From the NCBI GenBank assembly GCA_037190665.1, contig JBBCJT010000119.1, forward strand, positions 1-35,624: DNA of 35,624 nucleotides, written 5' to 3'. Source of the stretch: JBBCJT01 sp037190665 (GTDB lineage Bacteria > Pseudomonadota > Alphaproteobacteria > Acetobacterales > Acetobacteraceae). Numbering within the stretch: position 1 is the stretch's first letter; every line of letters starts with the position of its first letter. Made by a program: the position numbers and the translations under genes. The notes beneath the pieces are model-generated. The model ran no database searches, had not been told where the DNA came from, and was given only the letters and a program-made list of their open reading frames with translations. Below, one piece after another: positions 8,001 to 18,261 of the stretch.

Positions 8001-9281
8001 ATGCCCGACGCCGCCACGCTCGCCCGCCTCCAGGCCGCCGTTGACGCGAACTGGGACAAGGAGGTCGGCTTCCTCGCCGATCTGGTCCGCTTTCCCTCCG
8101 TGCGCGGCAAGGAAGGCCCGTGCCAGGACTGGATTGCCCGGCAGTTCGCCGCGCGCGGCTGGTCGGTGGACCGCTACACGCTCGCTGAGCTGGACGGCAC
8201 GCACCCGCAATGGTCGCCCGTCGTCGATACCGACTACACCCAGGCGGTGCAGGTGGTGGCGACGGTGCGCGCGAAGCAGCCGATGGGTCGCAGCCTGATC
8301 CTGCAGGGCCATGTGGACGTGGTCCCCGAAGGCCCGGTCGAGATGTGGCAGGTGCCGCCCTACGAGCCCGCCATCAAGGACGGCTGGATGAACGGGCGCG
8401 GCGCGCACGACATGAAGTCCGGCGTGGCGGCGATGATCTTCGCGATGGACGCGCTGCGCACGGCCGGCCTGCGCCCCACCGGCGACATCTACGTCGAGAC
8501 GGTCACGGAGGAGGAGTGCACCGGCAACGGCGCGCTTTCCACCCTCGTCCGAGGCTATCGCGCCGATGCCTGCCTGATCCCAGAACCCACCGGCGGGGCG
8601 ATCACGCGCGGCCACGTGGGCGTGATGTGGTTCCGGCTGAAGCTGCGCGGCGTGCCGGTGCACGTGATGGAGGCGCAGAAGGGCACGAACGCCATCATGT
8701 CCGCCTTCCACGTGCTGCAGGAGTTGCAGGCGCTGACGGCGCGCATCAACGAGCGTGCGAAGACGCATCCGTGGTTCAAGGAGATCGAGAACCCGGTGAA
8801 GTTCAACCCGGGCAAGATCCGCGGCGGGGACTGGGCAAGCTCCACGCCGGCCTGGTGCGAGGTGGATTGCCGCATCGGGCTGCTGCCCGGCACCGACCTC
8901 GCCGACGCGCGGGCGGAGGTGGAGGCCGCCGTCGCCAAGGCGGCGAAGGCCGATCCGTTCCTCGCCAACTCGCCGCCGGAGGTCGTCTGGAACGGCTTCC
9001 AGGCGCAGGGGTTGATCATCGAACCGGGCAGCGAGGCGGAGAAGGCGCTCGCAGCCGCGCATGAACAGGTGTTCGGCGAACCGCCCCCGGTGCGGCTGGG
9101 CACCGGCGTGAACGATACGCGGTTCTACTACAACAACTTCGGCATCCCGAGCATCTGCTACGGCGCCGCGGGCTTCGGCGCGCATGCCTTCGACGAGCGC
9201 ACCGACCTCGCCAGCATCAAGCGCGTCACGCTGTCCATCGCCGCCTTCATCGCCGACTGGTGCGGCGTGGAAGCGACCTGA
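8001..9281 (+). CDS. M20-family deacylase/peptidase (ArgE/DapE type)
   Basis: A 426-residue zinc amidohydrolase of peptidase family M20. Metal and catalytic residues appear in the usual order: H104 and D106 in LQGHVDVVPEG, the bridging D137 in GRGAHDMKSG, the catalytic pair E170-E171 in TVTEEECTGNG, E195 in LIPEPTGG and the C-terminal His in FGAHAFDER. Such enzymes remove acyl groups from N-acyl amino acids (acetylornithine, succinyl-diaminopimelate) or cleave small peptides. The substrate cannot be told from sequence; it is longer than typical DapE. It follows hisI at 15 bp with a good AAGGA ribosome site, and its 3' end faces thiC. Confidence 0.88.
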   Translation: MPDAATLARLQAAVDANWDKEVGFLADLVRFPSVRGKEGPCQDWIARQFAARGWSVDRYTLAELDGTHPQWSPVVDTDYTQAVQVVATVRAKQPMGRSLILQGHVDVVPEGPVEMWQVPPYEPAIKDGWMNGRGAHDMKSGVAAMIFAMDALRTAGLRPTGDIYVETVTEEECTGNGALSTLVRGYRADACLIPEPTGGAITRGHVGVMWFRLKLRGVPVHVMEAQKGTNAIMSAFHVLQELQALTARINERAKTHPWFKEIENPVKFNPGKIRGGDWASSTPAWCEVDCRIGLLPGTDLADARAEVEAAVAKAAKADPFLANSPPEVVWNGFQAQGLIIEPGSEAEKALAAAHEQVFGEPPPVRLGTGVNDTRFYYNNFGIPSICYGAAGFGAHAFDERTDLASIKRVTLSIAAFIADWCGVEAT

Positions 9282-9286
9282 TGCCG

Positions 9287-9318
9287 CCGGTCCCGCCGCA
9301 TCCGCGCGGCGGGACCGG
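9287..9318. terminator. Bidirectional hairpin between convergent M20 gene and thiC
   Basis: A perfect 13-bp inverted repeat, CCGGTCCCGCCGC (9287-9299) and its complement (9306-9318), with a six-base loop ATCCGC. It fills the 46-bp gap between two convergent stop codons, where a shared terminator is expected. It lacks a run of T on either side, so it may act as a 3'-end stabiliser or weak terminator instead. Confidence 0.75.
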
Positions 9319-9327
9319 ACACCTCGC

Positions 9328-11127
<1,800 letters not shown>

Positions 11128-11239
11128 GGGACGGCGACCTTTCTTCCCTGAAGCGGAAGACCCGGTGCCGCACATGAGGAAACCGCCGCCTCTTGGACGG
11201 CAGGACACGCCATAGCTGGCCTGCGAACGCGCATTGTCC

Positions 11240-11332
11240 CGTTCCCTACGCCGGTACGACCCGGATCAGGTTCGAAGGGTCACCGCCTTCAGCGGTATCT
11301 CAGCCCCTGAGCACAGGGCCCCCCTTGGAACG
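11240..11332 (-). promoter_or_regulatory. TPP riboswitch (THI element) controlling thiC
   Basis: Read on the minus strand, the conserved THI-box cores are present: GGGGCTGAGATACCGC, then GACCCTTCGAACCTGATC, then the closing GTACCGGCGTAGGGA. The P1 helix is formed by CGTTCC (11332-11327) and GGAACG (11245-11240). It lies 112 nt upstream of the thiC start and on the same strand, between thiC and the 3' end of the GntP permease gene. I see no obvious U-tract terminator, so control may be at translation or by Rho. Confidence 0.95.
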
Positions 11333-11395
11333 CGGACAGTCTGCGTCCCGGCCCGCCGGCGCGTCAACCGGCGGGCCGCGCATCCCGCCCCGGCG

Positions 11396-12850
11396 TCAGA
11401 ACGATCCGACCGTGCTGCCGAGCAGCACGACCGCCACCAGCGCCAGCAGCGCGCCGGCGATCACGACCATGGCCACGTCCGCATAGCTCTGCTTGTGCGT
11501 GGTGCCGCAGACGGCGAGCAGCGTGACCACCGCGCCGTTGTGCGGCAGCGTATCCAGCACGCCGGCGCTCATCACCGCCACGCGGTGCATCAGCCCGGGG
11601 TCGATGTTGTACTGCACGGCGAGCTGCATGTAGGTCTCGCCCAGCGCAGACAGCGCGATCGTCATGCCGCCGGAGGCCGATCCGGTCAGCGCCGCCAGCA
11701 CGTTGGTCGCAACCGCCAGCGAGACGATCGGCCCGCCACCGATGCCCAGCACCCATTCGCGCACAAGTTCGAAAGCCGGCAGCGCGGCCACCACCCCGCC
11801 GAAGCCGACGAGGCTCGCCACGTTGAAGATCGGCAGCACGGAGGCGTTGGCGCCCGCGTCCATCGTATCCCGCAGCGACGGCAGGCGGCGGAAGTTGAGC
11901 GCCAGCAGCACCAGGATGCCGGCCGCGAGCGCGAGGCTGACCGACCACACGCCCGCAAGCGCCTGCAGCGAGGTGCTGCCCCACCGCTCCTCCGCGAGGA
12001 ACGGCATGTCCAGCCGCGGCACCACGAACAGGCTGAGGACCAGGTTGACGAGGATCACCACGCAGAGCGGCAGGAAGGCGGCCACCGGCCCCGGCCGCGT
12101 CTCGGCATGCCCGCCATGGCCGATCTCGGCCGGATCGAAGCCCTGCGCGGTGCTGGCGCGCTCGCGCAGTACCGGGTCCTCGGCCAGATCCCCCGCGACC
12201 GGGACGACGCCGTCGCCGAACCCCTCCCCGCGCCGCCGCGCGGCGGCTTCGGCGCGGCCCAGCCACCACAGGCCGAACGCCAGCATGATGGCCGAGGCGA
12301 GGATGCCGAGCCCCGGCGCGGCGAAGGCCGTGGTGCCGAAGAACGGCATGGGGATCGCGTTCGGCACCGCGGGCGAACCGGGCAGTGCCGACATGGTGAA
12401 GGTCATCGTGCCGAGGCCGACGGCGGCCGGCATCAGCCGGCGGGGGATGTCGGCGGCGCGGAACAGCGCGGTCGCCATCGGCACGATCACGAACACGGCA
12501 ACGAACAGGCTGACGCCGCCATAGGTCATCAGCGCGCCGGCCAGCACCACCGCGAGCGTCGCGCGGGCCGTGCCCAGCTTCTGCGTCATGAACCGCGCGA
12601 TCGCGTCGGCGGAGCCGCTGTCCTCCATCAGCTTCCCGAACAGCGCGCCGAGCAGGAAGATCGGGAAGAACTGCGCGATGAAGCTGGCGCCGCCGACCAT
12701 GAAGGTCTGCGTCCAGTGCGCGAGCAGCGGCTCGCCCGAGAACGCGGCCGCGACCATCGCCGCGATCGGCGCCAGCAGCAGGATGGTCCAGCCGCGATAG
12801 GCGAGCGCGATCAGCAGCGCGAGGCCGACGAGGATGCCGAGCAGCCCCAT
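11396..12850 (-). CDS. GntP-family permease (possible hydroxybutyrate/gluconate:H+ symporter)
   Basis: A 484-residue integral membrane protein with about 12 hydrophobic segments. GntP-family signatures are seen: QFFPIFLLGALFGKLMEDSG near residue 65, GGVSLFVAVFVIVP, LPGSPAVPNAIPM, GSASGGMTIAL and DTLPHNGAVVTLLAVCG followed by THKQSY. A hydrophilic loop of about 60 residues lies mid-protein. The ATG at 12850 has GGAG eight bases upstream, inside the end of the patatin gene; a GTG at 12859 would overlap that gene. Homologues next to patatin-like genes are often labelled D-beta-hydroxybutyrate permeases. That substrate is inference here; gluconate-type acids remain possible. Confidence 0.85.
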   Translation of the reverse strand: MGLLGILVGLALLIALAYRGWTILLLAPIAAMVAAAFSGEPLLAHWTQTFMVGGASFIAQFFPIFLLGALFGKLMEDSGSADAIARFMTQKLGTARATLAVVLAGALMTYGGVSLFVAVFVIVPMATALFRAADIPRRLMPAAVGLGTMTFTMSALPGSPAVPNAIPMPFFGTTAFAAPGLGILASAIMLAFGLWWLGRAEAAARRRGEGFGDGVVPVAGDLAEDPVLRERASTAQGFDPAEIGHGGHAETRPGPVAAFLPLCVVILVNLVLSLFVVPRLDMPFLAEERWGSTSLQALAGVWSVSLALAAGILVLLALNFRRLPSLRDTMDAGANASVLPIFNVASLVGFGGVVAALPAFELVREWVLGIGGGPIVSLAVATNVLAALTGSASGGMTIALSALGETYMQLAVQYNIDPGLMHRVAVMSAGVLDTLPHNGAVVTLLAVCGTTHKQSYADVAMVVIAGALLALVAVVLLGSTVGSF

Positions 12851-12852
12851 GC

Positions 12853-13878
12853 TCAGCACTCCGCCAGCAGCACGGAGGTATCGGCGCTCGACCGCTTGCC
12901 CAGATCGTCGCCGTGCGCGGCGAGGAACTCATCCGCTGCCCTGCGCCCGTCGTCGCGCAGCATGGTCAGGAACTCCCACTCGGCGTTCAACTTCGAGGAG
13001 TAGCCGAGATCGGTCATCCGCTCGCTCATGATGCGATGCGTCAGCATGTTGGCCCAGCGCGCGCCCTCGCCGCTGCCGGCGTCCACCACCTGCCGCAGCA
13101 GGGCGATCATGCGCAGTTCCTTCATCAGCGTCGCGTTGAAGGACACCTCGTTCAGCCGGTTCAGGATGTCGGCCGCCGTGCGGGGCGTGCCGGGACGCTC
13201 GCGCGGGTTGATCTGCACCAGGATCACGTCCAGCGCCTCGCTCTCGCGCACCAGCGGCGACAGGGTCGGGTTGCCGGCATAGCCGCCGTCCCAATACGCC
13301 TCGCCGTCGATCTCGATGGCCTGGAACAGCGTGGGCAGGCAGGCGGAGGCGAGCAGCACCTCGGGCGACAGGTCGCCGTTGCGGAAGATGCGGCCGCGGC
13401 CGGTGCGCACGTTGGTGGCGGTGACGAACAGCTTGATCGGCGCGGTCTTCAGCCGCTCGAAGTCCACGCTCTCCGCCAGCACCTCGCGCAGCGGGTTCAG
13501 CCCCCACGGGTTGAGGTCGTAGGGGGAGAACATCCGCGCCATCATCTCGAAGGCGATGAAGGCCGGCGAGGTGTCGAGCGTCCAGCGCCCGAGCATGCGG
13601 TCGAGCGGTGTGCGCTGCAGCGGGCTGAAGGCGGCTGCCTTGGAGACGCTGCGCCAGAACTCCTCCAGCGCCCGCCGCGCACCGTCGGTCCCGCCGCGCA
13701 CGAAGCCGTCGGCGAGCACCGCCGCGTTCATCGCCCCGGCGGAGGTGCCGGAGATGGCTTCGATCCGCAGCCGGTCCTCCTCCAGCATCCGGTCCAGCAC
13801 GCCCCAGGTGAAGGCGCCGTGGGAGCCGCCGCCCTGCAGGGCGAAGTCGATGGGAAGCTGTTTCGGCTTCGTGGCCAT
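12853..13878 (-). CDS. Patatin-like phospholipase/lipid acyl hydrolase
   Basis: A 341-residue cytoplasmic patatin. The oxyanion loop GGGSHGA (residues 16-22), the nucleophile elbow GTSAG (S46) and the catalytic Asp in DGGYAGN (D197) are all intact, so a Ser-Asp dyad hydrolase is expected. The start has GGAG nine bases upstream. The stop lies immediately before the permease ATG, so the two form an operon. Patatins of this group act on acyl esters; some are proposed to act on polyhydroxybutyrate granules or membrane lipids. The coupling with a possible hydroxybutyrate permease fits a link to PHB turnover, but no PHB gene is in the window. Confidence 0.88.
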   Translation of the reverse strand: MATKPKQLPIDFALQGGGSHGAFTWGVLDRMLEEDRLRIEAISGTSAGAMNAAVLADGFVRGGTDGARRALEEFWRSVSKAAAFSPLQRTPLDRMLGRWTLDTSPAFIAFEMMARMFSPYDLNPWGLNPLREVLAESVDFERLKTAPIKLFVTATNVRTGRGRIFRNGDLSPEVLLASACLPTLFQAIEIDGEAYWDGGYAGNPTLSPLVRESEALDVILVQINPRERPGTPRTAADILNRLNEVSFNATLMKELRMIALLRQVVDAGSGEGARWANMLTHRIMSERMTDLGYSSKLNAEWEFLTMLRDDGRRAADEFLAAHGDDLGKRSSADTSVLLAEC

Positions 13879-14007
13879 GCCGGTGATCTCCGATGCTGCG
13901 GCGCAACATTGCTACCCCCAAAGCCACGCCCACGCCACCCCGGGGGGTGCGCTGCAGGCGATCGGCTGCCATGGTACGCGGCAGACAGACGGACGGACGG
14001 ATACGGA

Positions 14008-14532
14008 ATGCCCATCTACTCGATCGACGGCGTCGCCCCCCAGATCGCGCCCGATGCCTGGATCGCCCCGGATGCCAACATCATCGGCAATGTACGCATC
14101 GGCGCCGGCGCCTCGGTCTGGTTCGGGGCCACGCTGCGTGGCGATACCGAGCCGCTGGTGGTGGGCGACGGCGCGAACATTCAGGAAGGCGCGGTGCTGC
14201 ACGCCGATCCGGGCTTTCCGCTGACGCTCGGCGCGCGCGCGACCGTGGGCCACCGCGCCATCGTCCATGGCGCCACCGTGGGCGAGGAGGCGCTGATCGG
14301 CATGGGCGCCACGGTGCTCAACGGCGCGAAGGTGGGGAAGCAGGCGATCCTCGGCGCGAACGCCCTGCTCGGCGAAGGCAAGGAAGTGCCGGACGGCGCG
14401 CTGGCGGTGGGCGTGCCCGCCAGGGTGATCCGCACGCTGGACGACGCCGGACGCCATCTCGCCGGCCAGCCCGGACGGCACTACATCGGCAACGCGCAGC
14501 GCTTCGCCAAGGGGCTGGTGCGCATCGACTAG
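14008..14532 (+). CDS. Gamma-class carbonic anhydrase family protein
   Basis: A 174-residue left-handed beta-helix protein with hexapeptide repeats such as IIGNVR, ASVWFG, TVGHRA and ALIGMG. The metal-binding histidines typical of gamma-carbonic anhydrases are present at H65 (VLHAD), H82 (VGHRA) and H87 (VHGA). It lacks the acidic loop of the archaeal Cam enzyme, as do YrdA/PaaY-type homologues, so catalytic activity is not assured. The ATG at 14008 follows a short run of ACGG repeats and is divergent from the patatin gene with 129 bp between. The next gene starts 37 bp downstream. Confidence 0.9.
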   Translation: MPIYSIDGVAPQIAPDAWIAPDANIIGNVRIGAGASVWFGATLRGDTEPLVVGDGANIQEGAVLHADPGFPLTLGARATVGHRAIVHGATVGEEALIGMGATVLNGAKVGKQAILGANALLGEGKEVPDGALAVGVPARVIRTLDDAGRHLAGQPGRHYIGNAQRFAKGLVRID

Positions 14533-14569
14533 GCCCCCGGCCCCTGCAACGGACAACGGAGACGCCACC

Positions 14570-15361
14570 ATGAACGACGTGGCCCAGACGGGAAACGAAC
14601 TGCTGTACGAGGTTGCCGACGGGATCGGCCGGGTCACCTTCAACCGGCCCGAGGCGCGCAACGCCATGCTGTTCTCGATGTACCAGCGCGTCGTCGAGAT
14701 CTGTGCCGAGGCGGAGACGACGGGGCTGCGGGCGCTGATCTTCACCGGCGCCGGCGACAAGGCCTTCGCGTCGGGCACCGATATCAGCCAGTTCCGCGCC
14801 TTCAAGACGCCGCAGGATGCGATGGACTACGAGAAGCGCATCGGCGGCGTGCTGAACGCGCTGGAACGCTGCCAGGTGCCGACCATCGCTGCCGTCGCGG
14901 GCGCCTGCGTCGGCGGCGGGCTCGGCATCGCCGGATGCTGCGACATCCGCATCTGCACCGCCAATGCCCGCTTCGGCCTGCCGATCGCGCGCACGCTGGG
15001 CAACACGCTGTCCTCCGGCGCGACGGCGCGCATGGTCTCGCTGATCGGCGCGGCGCGGCTGAAGGAGATCATCTTCACCGCGCGGCTGATCGAGGCGACC
15101 GAGGCCAAGGTGATCGGCCTCGTCTCCGAGGTGCTGCCCGACCATGCCGCGCTGCAGGCGCGCGCGGACGAGCTTGCCCGCACCATCGCCGGCCACGCGC
15201 CGCTGACGCTGCGCGCGACGAAGGAGGCCCTGCGCCGGCTGGGCGAGAGCAATCTGAGGGAAAATGAGGACCTTATCCGGCTCTGCTACATGAGCGCCGA
15301 CTTCCGCGAAGGGATGGAAGCGTTCCTGAACAAGCGGACCCCGGTGTGGCAGGGGCGGTAG
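14570..15361 (+). CDS. Enoyl-CoA hydratase/isomerase-family protein lacking both catalytic Glu
   Basis: A 263-residue crotonase-fold protein. The CoA-binding and oxyanion-hole elements are kept (FASGTDI near residue 66, VGGGLGIAGCCDIR at 114-127). The two acid/base glutamates of classical hydratases are absent by alignment: the Glu of GGGCELA is G119 here, and the Glu of FGxPE is I139 in FGLPIARTLGN. A true hydratase reaction is therefore doubtful; thioester hydrolysis, isomerisation or decarboxylation on an acyl-CoA are options. The ATG has GGAG upstream. The stop overlaps the start of the alpha/beta hydrolase by 16 nt, which implies coupled expression. Confidence 0.85.
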   Translation: MNDVAQTGNELLYEVADGIGRVTFNRPEARNAMLFSMYQRVVEICAEAETTGLRALIFTGAGDKAFASGTDISQFRAFKTPQDAMDYEKRIGGVLNALERCQVPTIAAVAGACVGGGLGIAGCCDIRICTANARFGLPIARTLGNTLSSGATARMVSLIGAARLKEIIFTARLIEATEAKVIGLVSEVLPDHAALQARADELARTIAGHAPLTLRATKEALRRLGESNLRENEDLIRLCYMSADFREGMEAFLNKRTPVWQGR

Positions 15362-16242
15362 AGGCCGGCCAACTCCGCGTCGGCTACGTCGAGCACGGTC
15401 CCGCCGATGGCAGGACCGTGATCCTGCTGCATGGCTTCCCCTACGACGCGCATGCCTACGACGCCGTCGCCCCGCGCCTCGCCGATGCCGGCTGCCGCGT
15501 CATCGTTCCCTGGCTGCGCGGCTACGGGCCGACGCGATTTCTGTCGGACACGACGCTGCGTTCCGGCGAGCAGGCCGTCCTCGGCGCCGATCTGCTCGCG
15601 CTGATGGATGCGCTGCGCGTCGGGCGCGCGGTGGTGGCTGGTTACGACTGGGGCGGCCGCGCGGCGTGCATCGTCTCCGCGCTGTGGCCGGAGCGCGTGA
15701 TCGGGCTGGTGAGCGGCACCGGCTACAACATCCAGCACATCGCGTCGGCCAACCGCCCCGCCGCGCCGGGAATGGAGCTGCGGCTGTGGTACCAGTGGTA
15801 CCTGCACACCGCCCGCGGTGCGGCGGGTCTTGCCGCCAACCGCGACGCGTTCTGCCGGCTGCTGTGGAAGCTGTGGTCTCCGGACTGGTCGTTCGACGAC
15901 GCCACCTTCGCCCGCAGCGCCGCGGCCTTCGCCAATGCCGATTTCGTGGACGTGGTGGTGCATTCCTATCGGCACCGCTACGGGCTCGTGTCGGGCGATC
16001 CGGCTGTGGCGGGGATCGAGGCGCGGCTGGCGCGCCGCCCGCGCATCGAGGTGCCGACCGTGGTGCTGCACGGGGAGACGGACGGCGTGGCGCCGGTCGG
16101 TGCCTCGGAAGCCGACCGCGTGCGGTTCGGCAGCGACTACCGCCGCGAGGCCCTGCCGCGCATCGGCCACAACATCCCGCAGGAAGCGCCGGACGCCTTC
16201 GCCGAGGCGGTGCTCTCCCTGCTCAGGCCAACATCGGTGTGA
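15346..16242 (+). CDS. Alpha/beta hydrolase of epoxide hydrolase/dehalogenase type
   Basis: A 298-residue alpha/beta hydrolase starting at GTG inside the end of the preceding crotonase gene. The oxyanion motif HGFPYD lies at residues 29-34. The nucleophile elbow is GYDWGG, so the nucleophile is Asp101 rather than Ser, as in epoxide hydrolases and haloalkane dehalogenases. The acid is probably in HGETDGVAP and the catalytic His in RIGHNIPQEAP. The cap domain is Trp/Tyr-rich (LWYQWYLH, LLWKLWSPDWSF), also typical of epoxide hydrolases. Its 3' end overlaps the convergent PEP-mutase-like gene by 20 bp. The substrate is unknown. Confidence 0.85.
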   Translation: MAGAVEAGQLRVGYVEHGPADGRTVILLHGFPYDAHAYDAVAPRLADAGCRVIVPWLRGYGPTRFLSDTTLRSGEQAVLGADLLALMDALRVGRAVVAGYDWGGRAACIVSALWPERVIGLVSGTGYNIQHIASANRPAAPGMELRLWYQWYLHTARGAAGLAANRDAFCRLLWKLWSPDWSFDDATFARSAAAFANADFVDVVVHSYRHRYGLVSGDPAVAGIEARLARRPRIEVPTVVLHGETDGVAPVGASEADRVRFGSDYRREALPRIGHNIPQEAPDAFAEAVLSLLRPTSV

Positions 16243-17029
16243 AGGCCGCGCTCGGCAGCGCGCCGGAGACGACGCCGGGCTCGCCCTCGCCGAGGCGCCG
16301 GCCGGCTTCCGCCACCGCGGCCATGGCCAGCCGGTAGAGCGCGCCGCCGAGGCTGACGCGCTTCACCCCCACCTTGCTCAGTTCGGCGAGCGGCACCGGG
16401 CCGCTGCGCGGGCCGATCAGCACGTTCACCGGCTTGGGTGCGACCGCCGTCACCACGCGGCGGATCGCCGCCATGTCCGGCAGGCCGGGGGCGTACAGCA
16501 CATCGGCCCCCGCTTCGGCGAAAGCGGTCAGTCGGCGCACCACCTCATCCATGTCGTCGCTGCCGAACAGCAGCAGGTCGGTCCGCCCGGTGAGCACGAT
16601 ACGGCCATCGGCGGCGGCCGCCGCCGCGCGAACGCGGGCGACGGCATCGTCGTAACCATGGATCGGGCGCGAAGGGTCGGCAGTGGTGTCCTCGATGCCG
16701 AGACCGGCGAGGCCTGCCTCTGCCGCGGCCATCACGGTGGCGGCGCAATCCTCCGGCGACGGGCCGAACCCGTCCTCCAGATCGCCGTTCACCGGCAGCC
16801 CGGTCAGCCGCCCCATCATCACGCCGTTCTCGATGGCCTCGGCGCGGGAGACCGCGTGCGCGCCGTCCTGCCGCCCCATCGCCCAAGCGATCGCCGCGGA
16901 GCTGGTGCCGAGCGCCTGCAGGCCCGCCGCCTTCATCAGCACGGCTGACGCGCCGTCCCAGGCGTTGGGCATCAGAAAGGCTCCGGGGCCTGCGTGCAGC
17001 GCCCGGAAACGGTCGGCGGCGTCGGACAT
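16223..17029 (-). CDS. Isocitrate lyase/PEP mutase-family protein
   Basis: A 268-residue TIM-barrel protein of the ICL/PEPM superfamily. Landmarks are LMPNAWDGASAV near residue 19, the substrate/Mg region VNGDLEDGFG (around residue 85), GIEDT and the late strand VGVKRVSLGG. The KKCGH motif of true isocitrate lyases is absent, so it is more likely a C-C or P-C lyase such as a 2-methylisocitrate-lyase-like or oxaloacetate-decarboxylase-like enzyme. The start follows the tonB-like gene by 11 bp; its ribosome site GGGAG overlaps that gene's stop region, suggesting co-transcription. Confidence 0.85.
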   Translation of the reverse strand: MSDAADRFRALHAGPGAFLMPNAWDGASAVLMKAAGLQALGTSSAAIAWAMGRQDGAHAVSRAEAIENGVMMGRLTGLPVNGDLEDGFGPSPEDCAATVMAAAEAGLAGLGIEDTTADPSRPIHGYDDAVARVRAAAAAADGRIVLTGRTDLLLFGSDDMDEVVRRLTAFAEAGADVLYAPGLPDMAAIRRVVTAVAPKPVNVLIGPRSGPVPLAELSKVGVKRVSLGGALYRLAMAAVAEAGRRLGEGEPGVVSGALPSAAFTPMLA

Positions 17030-17040
17030 GGCGTTCTCCC

Positions 17041-18156
17041 TCAGCGACGGATCAGGATGTAGTTGATCGTCAGGTCGATCTCGGCCTCGTCCTGGGGCGT
17101 GCCGGGCGGGAATGGAGGCAGTGTCTGGTTACGCAGCAGGCCGACCGTGGCCGCATCCAGATACATGGACCCGGAGCGCCGGATCAGTTCGACCGATTTG
17201 ACCTTGCCGTATCGGTCCATCGTGAAGCGCACCGTCACCGGGCCGTCCTGGCCCATCATCGCCGCTTCCTGCGGATAGCGGCTGTGGCGTTCCAGCCAGG
17301 CGCGGAACAGGGCGCGCCAGTCGGCGCCCAGCTTCTCCGCGCCGCGGACGCTCATGGTCGATTCCGGCGCCTCCTGCCCGCCCCCCTGCCGCGGGGCCGG
17401 CATTACCGGACCGAGCGCGAGGTCGAGCCCGCGCCGCGGCGGGCGTGGCGCAGCCGGGGCGGCGCGGGGTGCCGCGAACGGGTTGGAGGGCAACACCGGC
17501 ACGCCGGCATAGGGCGTGCGCGGCCGGGGCGGAGCCGGCGGCAGCGGCGGCGGGGCCTCCGGCATCCGGAACGGCTCGGCGGCGAAGGGCGGCGCGTCGG
17601 CCGATTCATCCTCGGGCGCCGGGAAGGGAGACACACGGGGGGCCGGCTGGGCCTGCCGCTGAGGCTCCGGTTCCGGCGGGGGCTCCGGTTGTGCCGTCTC
17701 CGGCTCAGGCTGGGGCGGCTCCTCGGGCGGCTCCTCAACCTGCGGCGGCTCCGGCTGGGCCTGCTGGACGGGGGGCTGCGGCTCCGGCTCTGGCTCTGCC
17801 TGCTGGACCGGCGGTTCCGGTGGCTGCTCCGGTTCGGGCGGCTGCTCGGGCTCGGCCTGTTCCGTGGGCGGTTCGGGGGCAGCCTCCGGCACCGGGGCCT
17901 GCGGGGTCGGCAGCGGGCCGGTCTCGGTCGACTGGGTCTCCTCCCCCGTCCCGCCCTCGAACACGACGGCGAAGCCGGGGTCGGGCAGCGGCTCCGACAG
18001 GCGGGGCGCGGGCATCATCAGCACCAGGGCCAGCAGCACCAGCAGGTGCAGCAGCAGCGAGGCCAGCCACGCCCAGCGCACCCAGCGCCGCCGCCGGGAA
18101 ACGATCCCGGGTGGCCTGGAGCCGGCAGTGATGGGCCTGGGAGGCAGGTGCGTCAC
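17041..18156 (-). CDS. TonB-family energy transducer with long Pro/Glu/Gln-rich linker
   Basis: A 371-residue protein. A basic N-terminus (SRRRRWVRW) precedes a single membrane anchor WLASLLLHLLVLLALVLMM (about residues 29-47). A long periplasmic linker made of PEP/QPE/PPEP units covers about residues 80-180. The C-terminal domain (about 280-371) has the TonB entry motif RHSRYPQEA, followed by GPVTVRFTMDRYGKV and a terminal beta strand INYILIRR. Such proteins pass proton-motive energy from ExbBD to outer-membrane receptors; no exbBD or receptor is adjacent. The GTG start is the first plausible codon. The ten-base palindrome ACAACGTTGT lies 74 bp upstream (18230-18239). Confidence 0.87.
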   Translation of the reverse strand: MTHLPPRPITAGSRPPGIVSRRRRWVRWAWLASLLLHLLVLLALVLMMPAPRLSEPLPDPGFAVVFEGGTGEETQSTETGPLPTPQAPVPEAAPEPPTEQAEPEQPPEPEQPPEPPVQQAEPEPEPQPPVQQAQPEPPQVEEPPEEPPQPEPETAQPEPPPEPEPQRQAQPAPRVSPFPAPEDESADAPPFAAEPFRMPEAPPPLPPAPPRPRTPYAGVPVLPSNPFAAPRAAPAAPRPPRRGLDLALGPVMPAPRQGGGQEAPESTMSVRGAEKLGADWRALFRAWLERHSRYPQEAAMMGQDGPVTVRFTMDRYGKVKSVELIRRSGSMYLDAATVGLLRNQTLPPFPPGTPQDEAEIDLTINYILIRR

Positions 18157-18261
18157 GAATATCCGTGGCTGTTCGCGGCCAATCGCCGCCCCGGGGGCGT
18201 TACATGGGGCAACGCGTGCCGCGCCGCAAACAACGTTGTGTGACGGAATTCCCTGTTTGTG

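Noticed and set aside
7443..9185. A 580-codon open frame on the minus strand across hisI and the M20 gene
   Set aside because: It is the reverse-strand shadow of GC-rich coding sequence; its translation is His/Arg/Asp-rich with no domain, whereas the plus-strand genes have full motifs.
11128..11208. N-terminal extension of thiC from GTG 11208
   Set aside because: The added residues are low-complexity and unlike ThiC N-termini; the ATG at 11127 has a ribosome site and lies after the riboswitch.
13984..14005. Short ACGG-type tandem repeat before the gamma-carbonic anhydrase start
   Set aside because: Only about four imperfect units; too short to be called a repeat element, although it may include the ribosome site.
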